Positions 1-6,755 are shown, counted from the stretch's first letter. The stretch is 9,520 bases of DNA from Nitrospira sp. (GCA_025361385.1 JANYAJ010000522.1:1-9520), one strand, 5' to 3'. Made by a program: numbers and translations. Notes: generated by a model from the sequence alone, not told the origin.

Positions 1-35
1 ACCTGTTGTCGCGCCACCGAGAGCGCGGCTTCTTA
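1..35 (-). other. In-frame TAA inside metH with coding continuing past it
   Basis: Reading the minus strand in the metH frame gives LILGGD, then TAA at 35-33, then EAALSVARQQV up to the window edge. E. coli MetH, as I recall it, reads LIKEEKY-SEALDVARQQV at this place. The alignment needs no gap, and the stop falls exactly on the tyrosine column. A TAT or TAC codon becomes TAA by one substitution. This makes a nonsense mutation or a base-call error far likelier than a true gene end or a frameshift. Confidence 0.85.
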
Positions 36-1172
36 ATCGCCTCCTAGAATCAGTTTGGAAAAAGCCGGTGACCCCGTGACGTTGGTTCGTTCACCGATAT
101 TCACAAAGTTGGATTCCGGACGCAGGGTAACCGCTTCCAACCCGCTGAGCCTGGTGTACGGCTCGACGGGCTGTGGGATGCGCGGAGGAATACCCCGGAC
201 GGCCTCAGCGATCATCTTGATGTGCCCCGGTGTCGTTCCACAACAACCGCCCACGATATTCAGCCAGCCATTCTGCGCCCATTCTTTCAATTGGGGCGCC
301 AGACTGTCTGGTGTCTCAGGAAACCCCGTCGGCAACAACGGATTCGGCAGTCCGGCATTCGGATGGCTGCTCACATAGATCGGAGCCAGTCGCGAAAGCT
401 CTTCAATCAACGGCCGCATTTCCTTGGGCCCCAACGCACAGTTGATACCGACACTGAGCAACGGCACATGAGAGATCGAATTCCAAAAAGCTTCGATGGT
501 TTGGCCCGTGACCCCACGGTTGCTGCCGGCTTGAATAAACGTCACCGACGCCATGATGGGAAGCTTCACGTGGCGATCCTCAAAAAACGTATCGATGGCA
601 AAGAATGCGGCTTTCGCATTGAGCGTATCGAAAATGGTTTCGACTAATAAGATGTCAACGCCGCCGTCCACTAAGCCACGAACCTGTTCGTAGTACACCG
701 TCACCAGTTCGTCGTAAGTCGTGCCGCGTGCCGCAGAATTGTTGACATCGGTTGAAATCGACGAGGTCTTCGTCGTGGGACCGATGGCCCCGGCCACAAA
801 GCATGACCGACCTGGGGTCGCCGACATGACCTGCGCCGCCGCACGCCTGGCACATTCCCCTCCTGCCCGCGCAATTTCGTAGGCCAGAGACTCCATGCCG
901 TAGTCGGCCAGGGAAATGGCTTGGGCATTGAACGTATTCGTTTCCACGATATCGGCGCCGGCCTCGAAGTACTGGCGATGAATCTCCTCGATGATGGCCG
1001 GCTGCGTGAGGTTCAACAGATCGTTGTGCCCCTTTTGATCCTTCTTCCACTCTTTGAACCGCTCACCCCGAAACGCCGCCTCGTCCAGCTTCCGCTGCTG
1101 GATCATGGTTCCCATAGCCCCGTCGAGGACGAGAATGCGTTGTTGCAGCAGGGTTTCTAACTTTGCACTCAT
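33..1172 (-). CDS. metH: Methionine synthase MetH, N-terminal part, ended by an in-frame stop
   Basis: Cobalamin-dependent methionine synthase transfers the methyl group of methyltetrahydrofolate to homocysteine in the cytoplasm. Numbered from the start chosen here (379 residues), the homocysteine-binding domain covers about 1-325. It shows the opening LDGAMGTMIQ, the ETNTFNA motif, and the zinc ligands in GINCALG (C245) and GGCCGTTP (C310, C311). The folate-binding domain has just begun (FVNIGERTNVTGS, about 356-368) when a TAA ends the frame. A full MetH is about 1200 residues, so folate, B12 and reactivation domains are missing from this frame, although the coding sequence resumes directly after the TAA. 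I chose ATG 1172 because GGAG lies nine bases upstream; ATG 1187 is in frame but lacks a comparable site. The gene is divergent from the secreted-protein gene at 1327. Family identity is certain; whether the stop is real is not. Confidence 0.9.
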   Translation of the reverse strand: MSAKLETLLQQRILVLDGAMGTMIQQRKLDEAAFRGERFKEWKKDQKGHNDLLNLTQPAIIEEIHRQYFEAGADIVETNTFNAQAISLADYGMESLAYEIARAGGECARRAAAQVMSATPGRSCFVAGAIGPTTKTSSISTDVNNSAARGTTYDELVTVYYEQVRGLVDGGVDILLVETIFDTLNAKAAFFAIDTFFEDRHVKLPIMASVTFIQAGSNRGVTGQTIEAFWNSISHVPLLSVGINCALGPKEMRPLIEELSRLAPIYVSSHPNAGLPNPLLPTGFPETPDSLAPQLKEWAQNGWLNIVGGCCGTTPGHIKMIAEAVRGIPPRIPQPVEPYTRLSGLEAVTLRPESNFVNIGERTNVTGSPAFSKLILGGD

Positions 1173-1223
1173 ACAACCTGTCTCCATGATCGGCTACGCC
1201 GTAACGGCAGAAAACGTGTCGCC

Positions 1224-1253
1224 ATCATAACTGAGCGGTTCCGGAGCCAGCAA
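1224..1253 (-). promoter_or_regulatory. Possible metH promoter
   Basis: On the minus strand TATGAT (1229-1224) matches five of six bases of a sigma70 -10 element. TTGCTG, 18 bases upstream (1253-1248), is a weak -35. Transcription would start near 1217, leaving a leader of about 45 bases before ATG 1172. That is too short for a cobalamin or SAM riboswitch, and I see no such element. This is pattern reading only. Confidence 0.3.
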
Positions 1254-1273
1254 GCAATCCCGTTCATCGAGCC

Positions 1274-1302
1274 TTGACAGGACGGGAGTCCGCCGATACC
1301 AT
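1274..1302 (+). promoter_or_regulatory. Sigma70-like promoter of the secreted-protein gene
   Basis: A perfect -35 hexamer TTGACA (1274-1279) is followed after 17 bases by TACCAT (1297-1302), four of six matches to the -10 consensus. Transcription would start near 1309. This rules against GTG 1306 as start codon and fits GTG 1327, which has GGAG at 1316-1319. Confidence 0.5.
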
Positions 1303-1326
1303 GCCGTGACTAGCTGGAGAGACACT

Positions 1327-2121
1327 GTGCTCCTGCGCCATGCTTTCCATACCATTTTCGCGTTTCTCATCGCTCTGGTCTCGACTACCGGCATCTGGAT
1401 CCACCCCTCCCCGGCCTTCGCGGAGCCCTATTTTGAGGATGGGTACCTCGGGCTGACACAAGAGGAACTCCATCAAAAACTCGGGATGCCGCAGGCGGTG
1501 CGGGATCGAAAATCTGCTCTGCGCGTCTTCACCTATTACGCCATCACCGATTGGGAGAAGTATTTCAGGAAGCTCGTCTCCCCGGAAAACGGCGAGGATG
1601 TCTACACCGTGACACGTGAGGGCATCGAGATCCGCTACTCGTTCAGTTACACCTTCGATCCCAACGACGAAAGCGACAATCGAACCCTCTTCGTTCGGCT
1701 CGTCGATATCGAGTTTTCTCCGGCCGTTCCCCTCTCCAAGATCCCGGCACTGGTCCCGGAGTTTCACCCTTCTGAGAACCCCGCTGCTCCTTCATTCCGA
1801 TCGAACATCTGGATCCTGCTATTCAAGGGCACTTCGTCGCCACAAGCTCGCTTTATTGTGAAAGAGGCCGCGAAAGACACGCTCGAATGGACCCTGGCCT
1901 ATCAACTGTTTTCGTTACAGGGCCTGCCCGACCCCCTCACGTCCAAGTCACTCGTCGATCGAATGGAAATCAGCACGCAAAGCATCGACCTCGTGAGGCA
2001 ACGCCAGCGATATACCCACGACCCTATCCTGAATCCCTACTCACCAGAATTTTCGCAGCGCCAACTGACACCTCAAGCACCCGCAGTCAAAAGGATTCCT
2101 CTTCCCAAGTATGCGGATTAG
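1327..2121 (+). CDS. Secreted protein of unknown function with a BamE/SmpA-like N-terminal motif
   Basis: This 264-residue protein begins with a clear Sec signal peptide: basic start, a hydrophobic run at about 8-24, and probable cleavage after AFA at about residue 32. The mature start YLGLTQEELHQKLGMPQAVRD (about 40-60, split here only by reading) resembles the helix-turn opening of BamE/SmpA-OmlA folds, usually G-M-T-x-x-x-V-x-x-x-L-G-x-P. The rest has no motif I recognise and no further membrane segment, so a periplasmic or outer-membrane-associated place is likely. The frame is open from GTG 1306, but that codon lies inside or at the edge of the promoter. GTG 1327 has GGAG seven bases upstream and gives a better signal peptide. 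It converges on the membrane-protein gene ending at 2164, with no clear terminator between. Function is not known; the BamE likeness is only moderate. Confidence 0.75.
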   Translation: MLLRHAFHTIFAFLIALVSTTGIWIHPSPAFAEPYFEDGYLGLTQEELHQKLGMPQAVRDRKSALRVFTYYAITDWEKYFRKLVSPENGEDVYTVTREGIEIRYSFSYTFDPNDESDNRTLFVRLVDIEFSPAVPLSKIPALVPEFHPSENPAAPSFRSNIWILLFKGTSSPQARFIVKEAAKDTLEWTLAYQLFSLQGLPDPLTSKSLVDRMEISTQSIDLVRQRQRYTHDPILNPYSPEFSQRQLTPQAPAVKRIPLPKYAD

Positions 2122-2163
2122 CCATGCTGGGGTGTCACAACTCAGAGCGATGATCCGGAAAGT

Positions 2164-2766
2164 TTAGGGAAGATTCTGGAGACGGTCCTGCTGTTTCTCC
2201 TGCACTTTTACCTTCCGACCCGTGAAGAGATCCAACGCGGAATCTTGAGAAGTAGCGAGCAAGGCAGGCACAGTCAAGCCCAACATGACCAAGCACCAGA
2301 GAGAGAGGAAACGAACGACTTGGCTCCGCACAAACAGTCTGGCCAACAGACACATCACCCCGACGAGGCCGCCGACGCTAAGCACGTGAGACTGATAGGG
2401 CGTCAACCCAGCAATACTGGGAGTGAACGTACCGAGTTGCGCACGAGCGATCTGTGCCCAATCGGATACCGACTGCTGTAGTCGTACAGCCGTCGAATGA
2501 TTGGTGGCGACTTGGGGCGCATGCTCTGTCGCCTGCACCTTCGCACGATACCGTTCGGGAATGCTCTCGTAGTTGTCCGTCATGACTGCCGTGCCTCGTT
2601 CATCAATATAGGAATAGATGATCGTGGCAGACGCGAACGCCGGCAACAGGAGGCTACTAATCCAGAGGAAGAAGACGCCGACAATGACAGCCGCACTGCC
2701 ATTGAGCAGAAGAGGGCTTCGTTGATCTCGAGAAATCGTGTCATGGCTGGATGGACACATCGCCAT
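2164..2766 (-). CDS. Membrane protein with a DUF4124-like domain
   Basis: The 200-residue product has an N-terminal signal or anchor (about 19-46, LLLPAFASA). It is followed by a short segment at 50-77, YSYIDERGTAVMTDNYESIP, in the style of DUF4124, which usually reads Y-x-Y-x-D-x-x-G-x-x-x-x-T-D. A polar linker leads to two closely spaced hydrophobic segments (about 126-146 and 149-171) and a basic, glutamine-rich tail. The DUF4124 part would face the periplasm. No enzymatic motif is visible. Start is uncertain: ATG 2766 has only GGGG eleven bases upstream, and ATG 2760 is possible. The gene is divergent from the one at 2862. DUF4124 proteins have no settled function, so none is assigned. 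Confidence 0.75.
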   Translation of the reverse strand: MAMCPSSHDTISRDQRSPLLLNGSAAVIVGVFFLWISSLLLPAFASATIIYSYIDERGTAVMTDNYESIPERYRAKVQATEHAPQVATNHSTAVRLQQSVSDWAQIARAQLGTFTPSIAGLTPYQSHVLSVGGLVGVMCLLARLFVRSQVVRFLSLWCLVMLGLTVPALLATSQDSALDLFTGRKVKVQEKQQDRLQNLP

Positions 2767-2861
2767 CAGTATACCGACCCCTACCGATTACTCACATCTT
2801 ATTGATTAAATTGACGCAAACAGTCCGGCTTCCTTGACTCTCTCCGATTCACATTGCTACC

Positions 2862-3332
2862 ATGCTCACCATCATGGATCACACGACTGCAGCCGCCGAA
2901 GAACGGATGAACGCCTCATCCACCGATCTCGAAGAACAGACATCCTTCATCCGCCGACGTCCCGTTCGGCTCATGATCTATGCGGGGCTTGGAATATTCA
3001 TGCTCCTCATGGTGATCTGGCCGCTCATCGCGCAACTCAAAGACCCCGACTTTCAAAAACATATCGCAGAACATCGCGTCATGGTCGGCATGTCCAAAGA
3101 GCAGGTATTAGAGGCCTGGGGAGGACCCCAAACGATCAACACCACCTTCACCAAAGAAGGCCTCCGCCGCGAAGAATGGATTTTTGAAGATTGGGAAAAT
3201 GCGGCGACGGTGAAGCACCGCTATCTCTACCTTGAAGAAGGCCGTCTCATCGGCGGATGGTTTCAAGGGTCCGGCGAACGCCTCCCCATTCAAACTCCGT
3301 CGAACCCCCATGCCCCGAGACCCCAGCGCTAG
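2862..3332 (+). CDS. Membrane-anchored BamE/SmpA-like small protein
   Basis: The protein has up to 156 residues: a polar cytoplasmic head, one membrane segment at about 36-57 (LMIYAGLGIFMLLMVIW) after a basic RRRPVR, then a BamE/SmpA-OmlA-type domain. That domain carries the signature VGMSKEQVLEAWGGPQ (75-90), followed by a strand-rich EEWIFED...RYLYLEEGRLIGGW (104-133), the usual order in this fold. In the family it mediates protein contacts in the envelope. Unlike BamE there is no lipobox cysteine; anchoring is by the helix. The start is unsure: ATG 2862, 2874 and 2907 are in frame and none has a strong ribosome site. The gene converges with the DUF2007 gene, leaving only seven bases between stops. 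Confidence 0.75.
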   Translation: MLTIMDHTTAAAEERMNASSTDLEEQTSFIRRRPVRLMIYAGLGIFMLLMVIWPLIAQLKDPDFQKHIAEHRVMVGMSKEQVLEAWGGPQTINTTFTKEGLRREEWIFEDWENAATVKHRYLYLEEGRLIGGWFQGSGERLPIQTPSNPHAPRPQR

Positions 3333-3339
3333 TCCGCGC

Positions 3340-3576
3340 TTACGCCTGTGCCGACACATCACGCACTTCCAACCGCAGCCGGCTCAACAGCACATCCGCA
3401 GAGAGCCGATCACGCTCATCGACCATGACACGCGAGTTCAGAATGGGGAGTCCCGGATACAAGCTGCTCACATGTTCGTTCTCAAGCAGGTACGCGATAC
3501 CGCTTCCCTCCAGCAAGCTCGTGACCATCACCAGCTCACCCATACTCTGCGGCTCCATCAGACAGATCATCGGCAT
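3340..3576 (-). CDS. DUF2007-type putative signal-transducing protein
   Basis: The product has 78 residues. The pattern MICLMEPQSMGELVMVTSLL, then EGSGIAYLLENEHVSSLYPG, then RVMVDERDRLSADVLL, matches the DUF2007 family. These are small alpha-beta domains named putative prokaryotic signal transducing proteins. They typically carry the ENEH...LYPG and V-M-V stretches seen here (ENEHVSSLYPG at about 32-42, RVMVDE at about 49-54). No biochemical role is established for the family. GAGGG lies six bases before ATG 3576, supporting that start. The gene follows the small unknown gene at 3665-3949 on the same strand after 88 bases, so the two may be cotranscribed. Confidence 0.85.
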   Translation of the reverse strand: MPMICLMEPQSMGELVMVTSLLEGSGIAYLLENEHVSSLYPGLPILNSRVMVDERDRLSADVLLSRLRLEVRDVSAQA

Positions 3577-3664
3577 GTCACACCCTCGATGCGCACAGAA
3601 TTGACGAGCGGATACCCCTCGTCTCGTTGCTTTTTTCCCGTATCCCTCTTACACTCAGCGGCTG

Positions 3665-3949
3665 CTAGGGGGTTTCTGTAATTTGCACGCGGCGCAACTT
3701 TCCCGGGCCGCCAGAAACGGTCAACACACGTTTCCATTCCCGGACCTGATACACGGCCCAGGCATGCGATTGGCCTTTAAAGTAGGCATCAGGGTCTTCC
3801 CCACTGGCGTTGAGAAAAATTGGCTCCGTGAAGCCCTCTTCCAACACATAGTCCAGGAGAGAGTCCGTCACAAAACCTGATCCTCGCAACGACACGTCTG
3901 CCAGCATGGACAGAATGTCTTCTGGATTTTGAACCGTCACACGATCCAT
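3665..3949 (-). CDS. Small protein of unknown function
   Basis: I do not recognise this 94-residue protein. It is soluble in appearance, with no signal peptide or membrane helix, acidic in its first two thirds and basic near the end (REWKRVLTVSGGPGKLRRVQ). It is a believable gene because GGAGGT sits six bases before ATG 3949, and the composition is that of a normal folded protein with a mix of hydrophobic and aromatic residues. It is divergent from the HDO gene at 4007 and upstream of the DUF2007 gene. Confidence 0.7.
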   Translation of the reverse strand: MDRVTVQNPEDILSMLADVSLRGSGFVTDSLLDYVLEEGFTEPIFLNASGEDPDAYFKGQSHAWAVYQVREWKRVLTVSGGPGKLRRVQITETP

Positions 3950-3971
3950 TGATGTACCTCCGCGTCATCAA

Positions 3972-4001
3972 ATTGTAACGAGCCACTCAGCAGGAAGGCA
4001 A
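3972..4001 (-). promoter_or_regulatory. Possible promoter for the 3949 gene
   Basis: On the minus strand TACAAT (3977-3972) matches five of six -10 bases, with TTGCCT as a weak -35, 18 bases upstream (4001-3996). Transcription would start near 3965, just ahead of the strong GGAGGT ribosome site. The -35 overlaps the ribosome site of the divergent HDO gene. Confidence 0.3.
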
Positions 4002-4006
4002 CAGAC

Positions 4007-4756
4007 ATGACACGTCCCTTGACGAAAAGCCGATTCCGCGAAGAACTCTTGCGTCTCATGGACCGCAAGCATCATTGGGCCGGGCCGGCATTCGCCGAGG
4101 GCACGGTCACCGTCGAGCAGCTCAAGCGCCACTTCCAGCAGGAATACGGCGTGTACGTGCGAGACTTTCCTGTCTTCCTGGCCCGCATTCACGGCCAAAA
4201 CCCTCCGGCCACGGTCCGACGGATGCTCGCCGATAATATTTACGAAGAAGACACCGGGGGGCTCTCGCTGGGCAAATCGCACCCGGAACTGTTCTTGACC
4301 ATGATGGCAGGCCTGGGATTGCCTGCACGCGATTTTGATACGGTGCGCCTCCTCCCGGCCAGTCGGCGCTACCGCGCCTGGCTGGACACTGTCTCGAATA
4401 AGAAAGACTGGGTCGTCGGAGCCGCGGCGCTGACGATCTTCGTCGAAGGTAGCGTGAAGGACCGCGCCGAAATCGCCGACCCTTCCAAACCCAAAACCGC
4501 CGAAGAAATCGAAGCGATCGTCCAGCGCCACCCGCTGGTGAAATACCACGGCCTCTCCCCCGATGCCATGGATCTGATTCGCGCGCACCAACTGGTCGAA
4601 GCCGGCCATCGCCACGATGCCTATGCCATGGTGGTGAACTACGCCACCACACGGACGCAACAACAGGCCGTCTTGAGCGGCCTCAAGAAATCCCTCACCC
4701 TCTGGCAAGCCTATCGCGATGCGGTCGCCAAGGCCTGTGGACTAAAAAAGACCTAA
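4007..4756 (+). CDS. Haem-oxygenase-like di-iron (HDO/PqqC/CADD-type) protein
   Basis: This 249-residue, probably cytoplasmic, helical protein belongs to the haem-oxygenase-like fold that includes PqqC, TenA, CADD and the di-iron oxidases. Candidate metal ligands are E81 (NIYEEDTG), H92 (SHPELF), E147 (TIFVEGS), H194, E198 and H201 (AHQLVEAGHRH). The last three have the same spacing, +4 and +3, as H174, D178 and H181 of chlamydial CADD as I recall it. So a di-iron enzyme is more likely than a cofactor-free PqqC or a TenA thiaminase. CADD makes p-aminobenzoate from its own tyrosine and lysine; the matching positions here look like glycine and alanine, so that reaction cannot be assumed. AGGAAGG eight bases before ATG 4007 fixes the start. 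Three bases separate it from the FGE-like gene, so the two form an operon. The substrate is unknown. Confidence 0.8.
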   Translation: MTRPLTKSRFREELLRLMDRKHHWAGPAFAEGTVTVEQLKRHFQQEYGVYVRDFPVFLARIHGQNPPATVRRMLADNIYEEDTGGLSLGKSHPELFLTMMAGLGLPARDFDTVRLLPASRRYRAWLDTVSNKKDWVVGAAALTIFVEGSVKDRAEIADPSKPKTAEEIEAIVQRHPLVKYHGLSPDAMDLIRAHQLVEAGHRHDAYAMVVNYATTRTQQQAVLSGLKKSLTLWQAYRDAVAKACGLKKT

Positions 4757-4759
4757 ATT

Positions 4760-5647
4760 GTGCGTTGGCTGATCTCTCTCGCATTCTTGTCTGTTGTCCT
4801 TACCATCAGCCATCCGCAATTGGCCATCAGCTCCCTTCCTTCCGACGACATGGCGCTGGTTCCTGCCGGAGAATTCCTGATGGGGAATCCGGCAGGCAGC
4901 GATGGTCTTCCGGACGAACAACCACAGCGTCTCATCTCGATCGCCTCATTCTGGATCGACCACTACGAAGTCACGAACGATGCCTATGCGCGATTTGTCC
5001 AAACGACCGGACATCGCGCGCCGGCAAACGCCAATCCTGCCTCGACCTTGTGGGAAAACAATGTACCAATCTCTGGCATCGGCACCCACCCCGTGGTGAA
5101 TGTCAGTTGGGAGGATGCCGTCGCCTACTGCACCTGGATAGGCAAACGTCTGCCAACCGAAGCGGAATGGGAAAAGGCCGCACGCGGCGCCGATGGCCGC
5201 CGCTACCCCTGGGGGAACGAGTGGGATTTCACGAAAGCCAATAGCGCCAGCTATTGGGCCGGTCGCACCATCGACTTTCAGAGCGGAGCGGACTGGGATG
5301 CCTTCTGGGTCAAGGGAGAGGGCGTGCAGATTTCAAAAGAGACGGGCATCAAGGGTGAGGTGCTCACGATGCCGATCGGCAGCTTTCCCGCGGGCGTCAG
5401 CCCATATGGACTGTATGACATGGCCGGCAACGTCGCGGAATGGATACAGGATTGGTATAACCCAAACTACTACAAAGACGCGCCCCTCTCAGATCCTCAA
5501 GGGCCTCCTCGCGGCGCAATCAAAGCGATGCGCGGCGGGTCCTGGTTGAAACCGGCTATCAGTCTTCGCACAGGCGACCGCGACTGGGGCACGATGGACA
5601 GTCGTCCAAGCGGCACCGGCATTCGCTGCGCCAAGAATGCATTCTAG
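4760..5647 (+). CDS. Exported FGE/SUMF1-fold protein lacking the catalytic cysteines
   Basis: The 295-residue product has a signal peptide (about 1-25) and then the whole FGE-sulfatase (SUMF1) domain. Its signatures are MALVPAGEFLMGN (31-43), FWIDHYEVTNDAYARF (64-79), HPVVNVSWEDAVAYC (110-124), KRLPTEAEWEKAARG (129-143), YPWGNEWD (149-156), GLYDMAGNVAEW (217-228), MRGGSW (257-262) and GTGIRCA (285-291). True formylglycine-generating enzymes carry two cysteines just after GGS; here those places are K264 and L269. Sulfatase activation by the copper-cysteine chemistry is therefore unlikely. The protein is closer to the many SUMF1-fold relatives of unclear role, and it should act in the periplasm. 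GTG 4760 is the start, three bases after the HDO stop, with weak ribosome signal, which suggests translational coupling. Confidence 0.87.
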   Translation: MRWLISLAFLSVVLTISHPQLAISSLPSDDMALVPAGEFLMGNPAGSDGLPDEQPQRLISIASFWIDHYEVTNDAYARFVQTTGHRAPANANPASTLWENNVPISGIGTHPVVNVSWEDAVAYCTWIGKRLPTEAEWEKAARGADGRRYPWGNEWDFTKANSASYWAGRTIDFQSGADWDAFWVKGEGVQISKETGIKGEVLTMPIGSFPAGVSPYGLYDMAGNVAEWIQDWYNPNYYKDAPLSDPQGPPRGAIKAMRGGSWLKPAISLRTGDRDWGTMDSRPSGTGIRCAKNAF

Positions 5648-5671
5648 CGGGCCGCTGAAAAATCCGCCAGT

Positions 5672-5749
5672 CAGGAAGCGTTGAACGGTGAGCGATGAAC
5701 TATACGCATCGAAACGATTGTCATTCAGCGTTCCGCACTCATCGTTCAG
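5672..5749. repeat. Heptad-built inverted repeat, copy 1 (TGAACGN type)
   Basis: This intergenic element lies between the convergent genes ending at 5647 and 5761. The left arm is made of seven-base units TGAACGG (5682), TGAGCGA (5689) and TGAACTA (5696). The right arm, read on the other strand from 5748, gives TGAACGA, TGAGTGC and GGAACGC. The arms at 5682-5700 and 5730-5748 pair imperfectly, 15 of 19 positions. A second copy stands at 8971-9042 in the opposite orientation: 5672-5703 matches 9011-9042 at 31 of 32 bases, and 5723-5749 matches 8971-8997 at 25 of 27. The loops differ. It is a REP-like mobile or structural repeat, perhaps also a bidirectional transcription end. Confidence 0.8.
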
Positions 5750-5760
5750 AGCTTGGAACC

Positions 5761-6423
5761 TCACCGGGCCAACAGATACTCAACTCGCTCAACCCGCACG
5801 ACCGGCATGATGAGCCCCAGCCCTTCTTCATCGTGGGAAAAGTCGTAGACCATCGACTCCTCGGGAATGAGCCGCCCGATTATCGTAATCGCGATCTCAA
5901 CTTTCTGACCGGCCTCGACCTGTCGGCGCAACCTGTCGCGCTCAGCCGCGCCGGGGATCGCCACGAGATTGCCGGAAAGATCTTCGGCTTTGAATCGAAC
6001 TATCCCCCATCGAGTGGGTGTGAAGATCGGCCCCATCGCGATGGTAAAGCCGCCAGACGTTGGCTCATACCGGGAGAGCTCTCCGGACCAGAGAAAGGCT
6101 ACCGGCCATGTAAGCGCTTCCTTCCCTGCACGTTTCGCATCGCGCTCACGATTCAACGTGAACAGCCGCTCGTCATGCTCGGGATCGTGATGGCCATGAC
6201 CGTAGACCATTGCCCAGTCAGGTGGGGCACCATCCAGCGCATCAAGAAACTGTTCAATGGAATGAGGGTCGATCAGGAGATGAGAGTCTGGTGGCAGGAT
6301 GCGATGAAGATCCTTCGGCGCAATTGTCAGGAGTGGGCTCGTACCGATGCCTTCTTCTGCCCGTCCCTCCCCGATCGGGCCCATGATCAGGAGAACAACG
6401 GCGATGACCGACAGCGACCACAT
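5761..6423 (-). CDS. Secreted protein of unknown function with a His-rich loop
   Basis: I do not recognise this 220-residue protein. It starts with a signal peptide (about 1-22, cleavage near GRA-EE), so it is probably periplasmic. A striking GHGHHDPEHDER stretch (75-86) has H76, H78, H79 and H83 beside acidic residues and could bind a metal, which is inference. The central part (about 105-155) looks strand-rich. It is the last gene of a three-gene minus-strand operon, nine bases after the stop of the 106-residue unknown. GGAG overlapping that stop is the only ribosome site, twelve bases from ATG 6423. An in-frame TGA just upstream leaves no earlier start. Confidence 0.75.
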   Translation of the reverse strand: MWSLSVIAVVLLIMGPIGEGRAEEGIGTSPLLTIAPKDLHRILPPDSHLLIDPHSIEQFLDALDGAPPDWAMVYGHGHHDPEHDERLFTLNRERDAKRAGKEALTWPVAFLWSGELSRYEPTSGGFTIAMGPIFTPTRWGIVRFKAEDLSGNLVAIPGAAERDRLRRQVEAGQKVEIAITIIGRLIPEESMVYDFSHDEEGLGLIMPVVRVERVEYLLAR

Positions 6424-6432
6424 GGGACGAAA

Positions 6433-6753
6433 TCACTCCGTTGCGGCAACGACAGCCTTCTCGAAACTTGCACAGAGGGCCGTGACCGCCTGCTGTTCAC
6501 CCGTCAACACGCCACATTCGATCAGCACTGCCAAACGAGGCTGTGGATCGATGCGGCGCAACGCCTGGCCGGTGAATCCGCCGGACTCGATCACTTTCTG
6601 ATAGGTCCCCAGCCACGAACCGGTCACGGCTCGCAATCCGGCATCGGTCGGTTTCATCCGACCAAGCTTCACCTCTTCAAGCAATTTGGTGAGCGGGTCG
6701 GACTGAGAGATGATGGCAATCGCGCGCTGCAGATTCTGCTCGCCTGATTCCAT
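6433..6753 (-). CDS. Small protein of unknown function
   Basis: I do not recognise this 106-residue, largely helical, soluble protein (start MESGEQNLQRAIAIIS). It contains two cysteines near the end (ECGVL, ALCASF) but no CxxC pair. It lies in the middle of a three-gene operon: its ATG 6753 comes two bases after the TGA of the FmdB-type gene, and its own stop is nine bases before the secreted-protein gene. There is no clear ribosome site, so translational coupling to the zinc-ribbon gene is likely. TTG 6759 is an alternative start two codons earlier. Confidence 0.65.
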   Translation of the reverse strand: MESGEQNLQRAIAIISQSDPLTKLLEEVKLGRMKPTDAGLRAVTGSWLGTYQKVIESGGFTGQALRRIDPQPRLAVLIECGVLTGEQQAVTALCASFEKAVVAATE

Positions 6754-6755
6754 AA

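Noticed and set aside
33..1172. Reading the short metH as a complete stand-alone homocysteine methyltransferase (MmuM/BHMT type)
   Set aside because: The frame already enters the folate domain and coding similarity continues beyond the TAA, so it is an interrupted MetH and not a natural single-domain enzyme.
2811..2863. TTGACG and TTGACT boxes upstream of the gene at 2862
   Set aside because: The only matching -10 (TACCAT, 2858-2863) overlaps the first ATG. It would fit only if translation starts at 2874 or 2907, so I do not list it as a promoter.
3610..3645. GGATAC/GTATCC inverted pair with a run of T between the two minus-strand genes
   Set aside because: It is only six base pairs with a 24-base loop, and the T-run lies inside the loop, so it supports neither a terminator nor an operator.
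3968..4708. A 246-codon open frame on the minus strand
   Set aside because: It is antisense to the HDO gene, whose ligands and ribosome site are clear. The translation has no recognisable features and reflects codon bias of the real gene.
5695..6747. A 350-codon open frame on the plus strand
   Set aside because: It lies antisense to two minus-strand genes with better evidence (signal peptide, operon spacing, promoter). Its product is rich in Arg, His and Cys without domain logic, and its start lies in the repeat.
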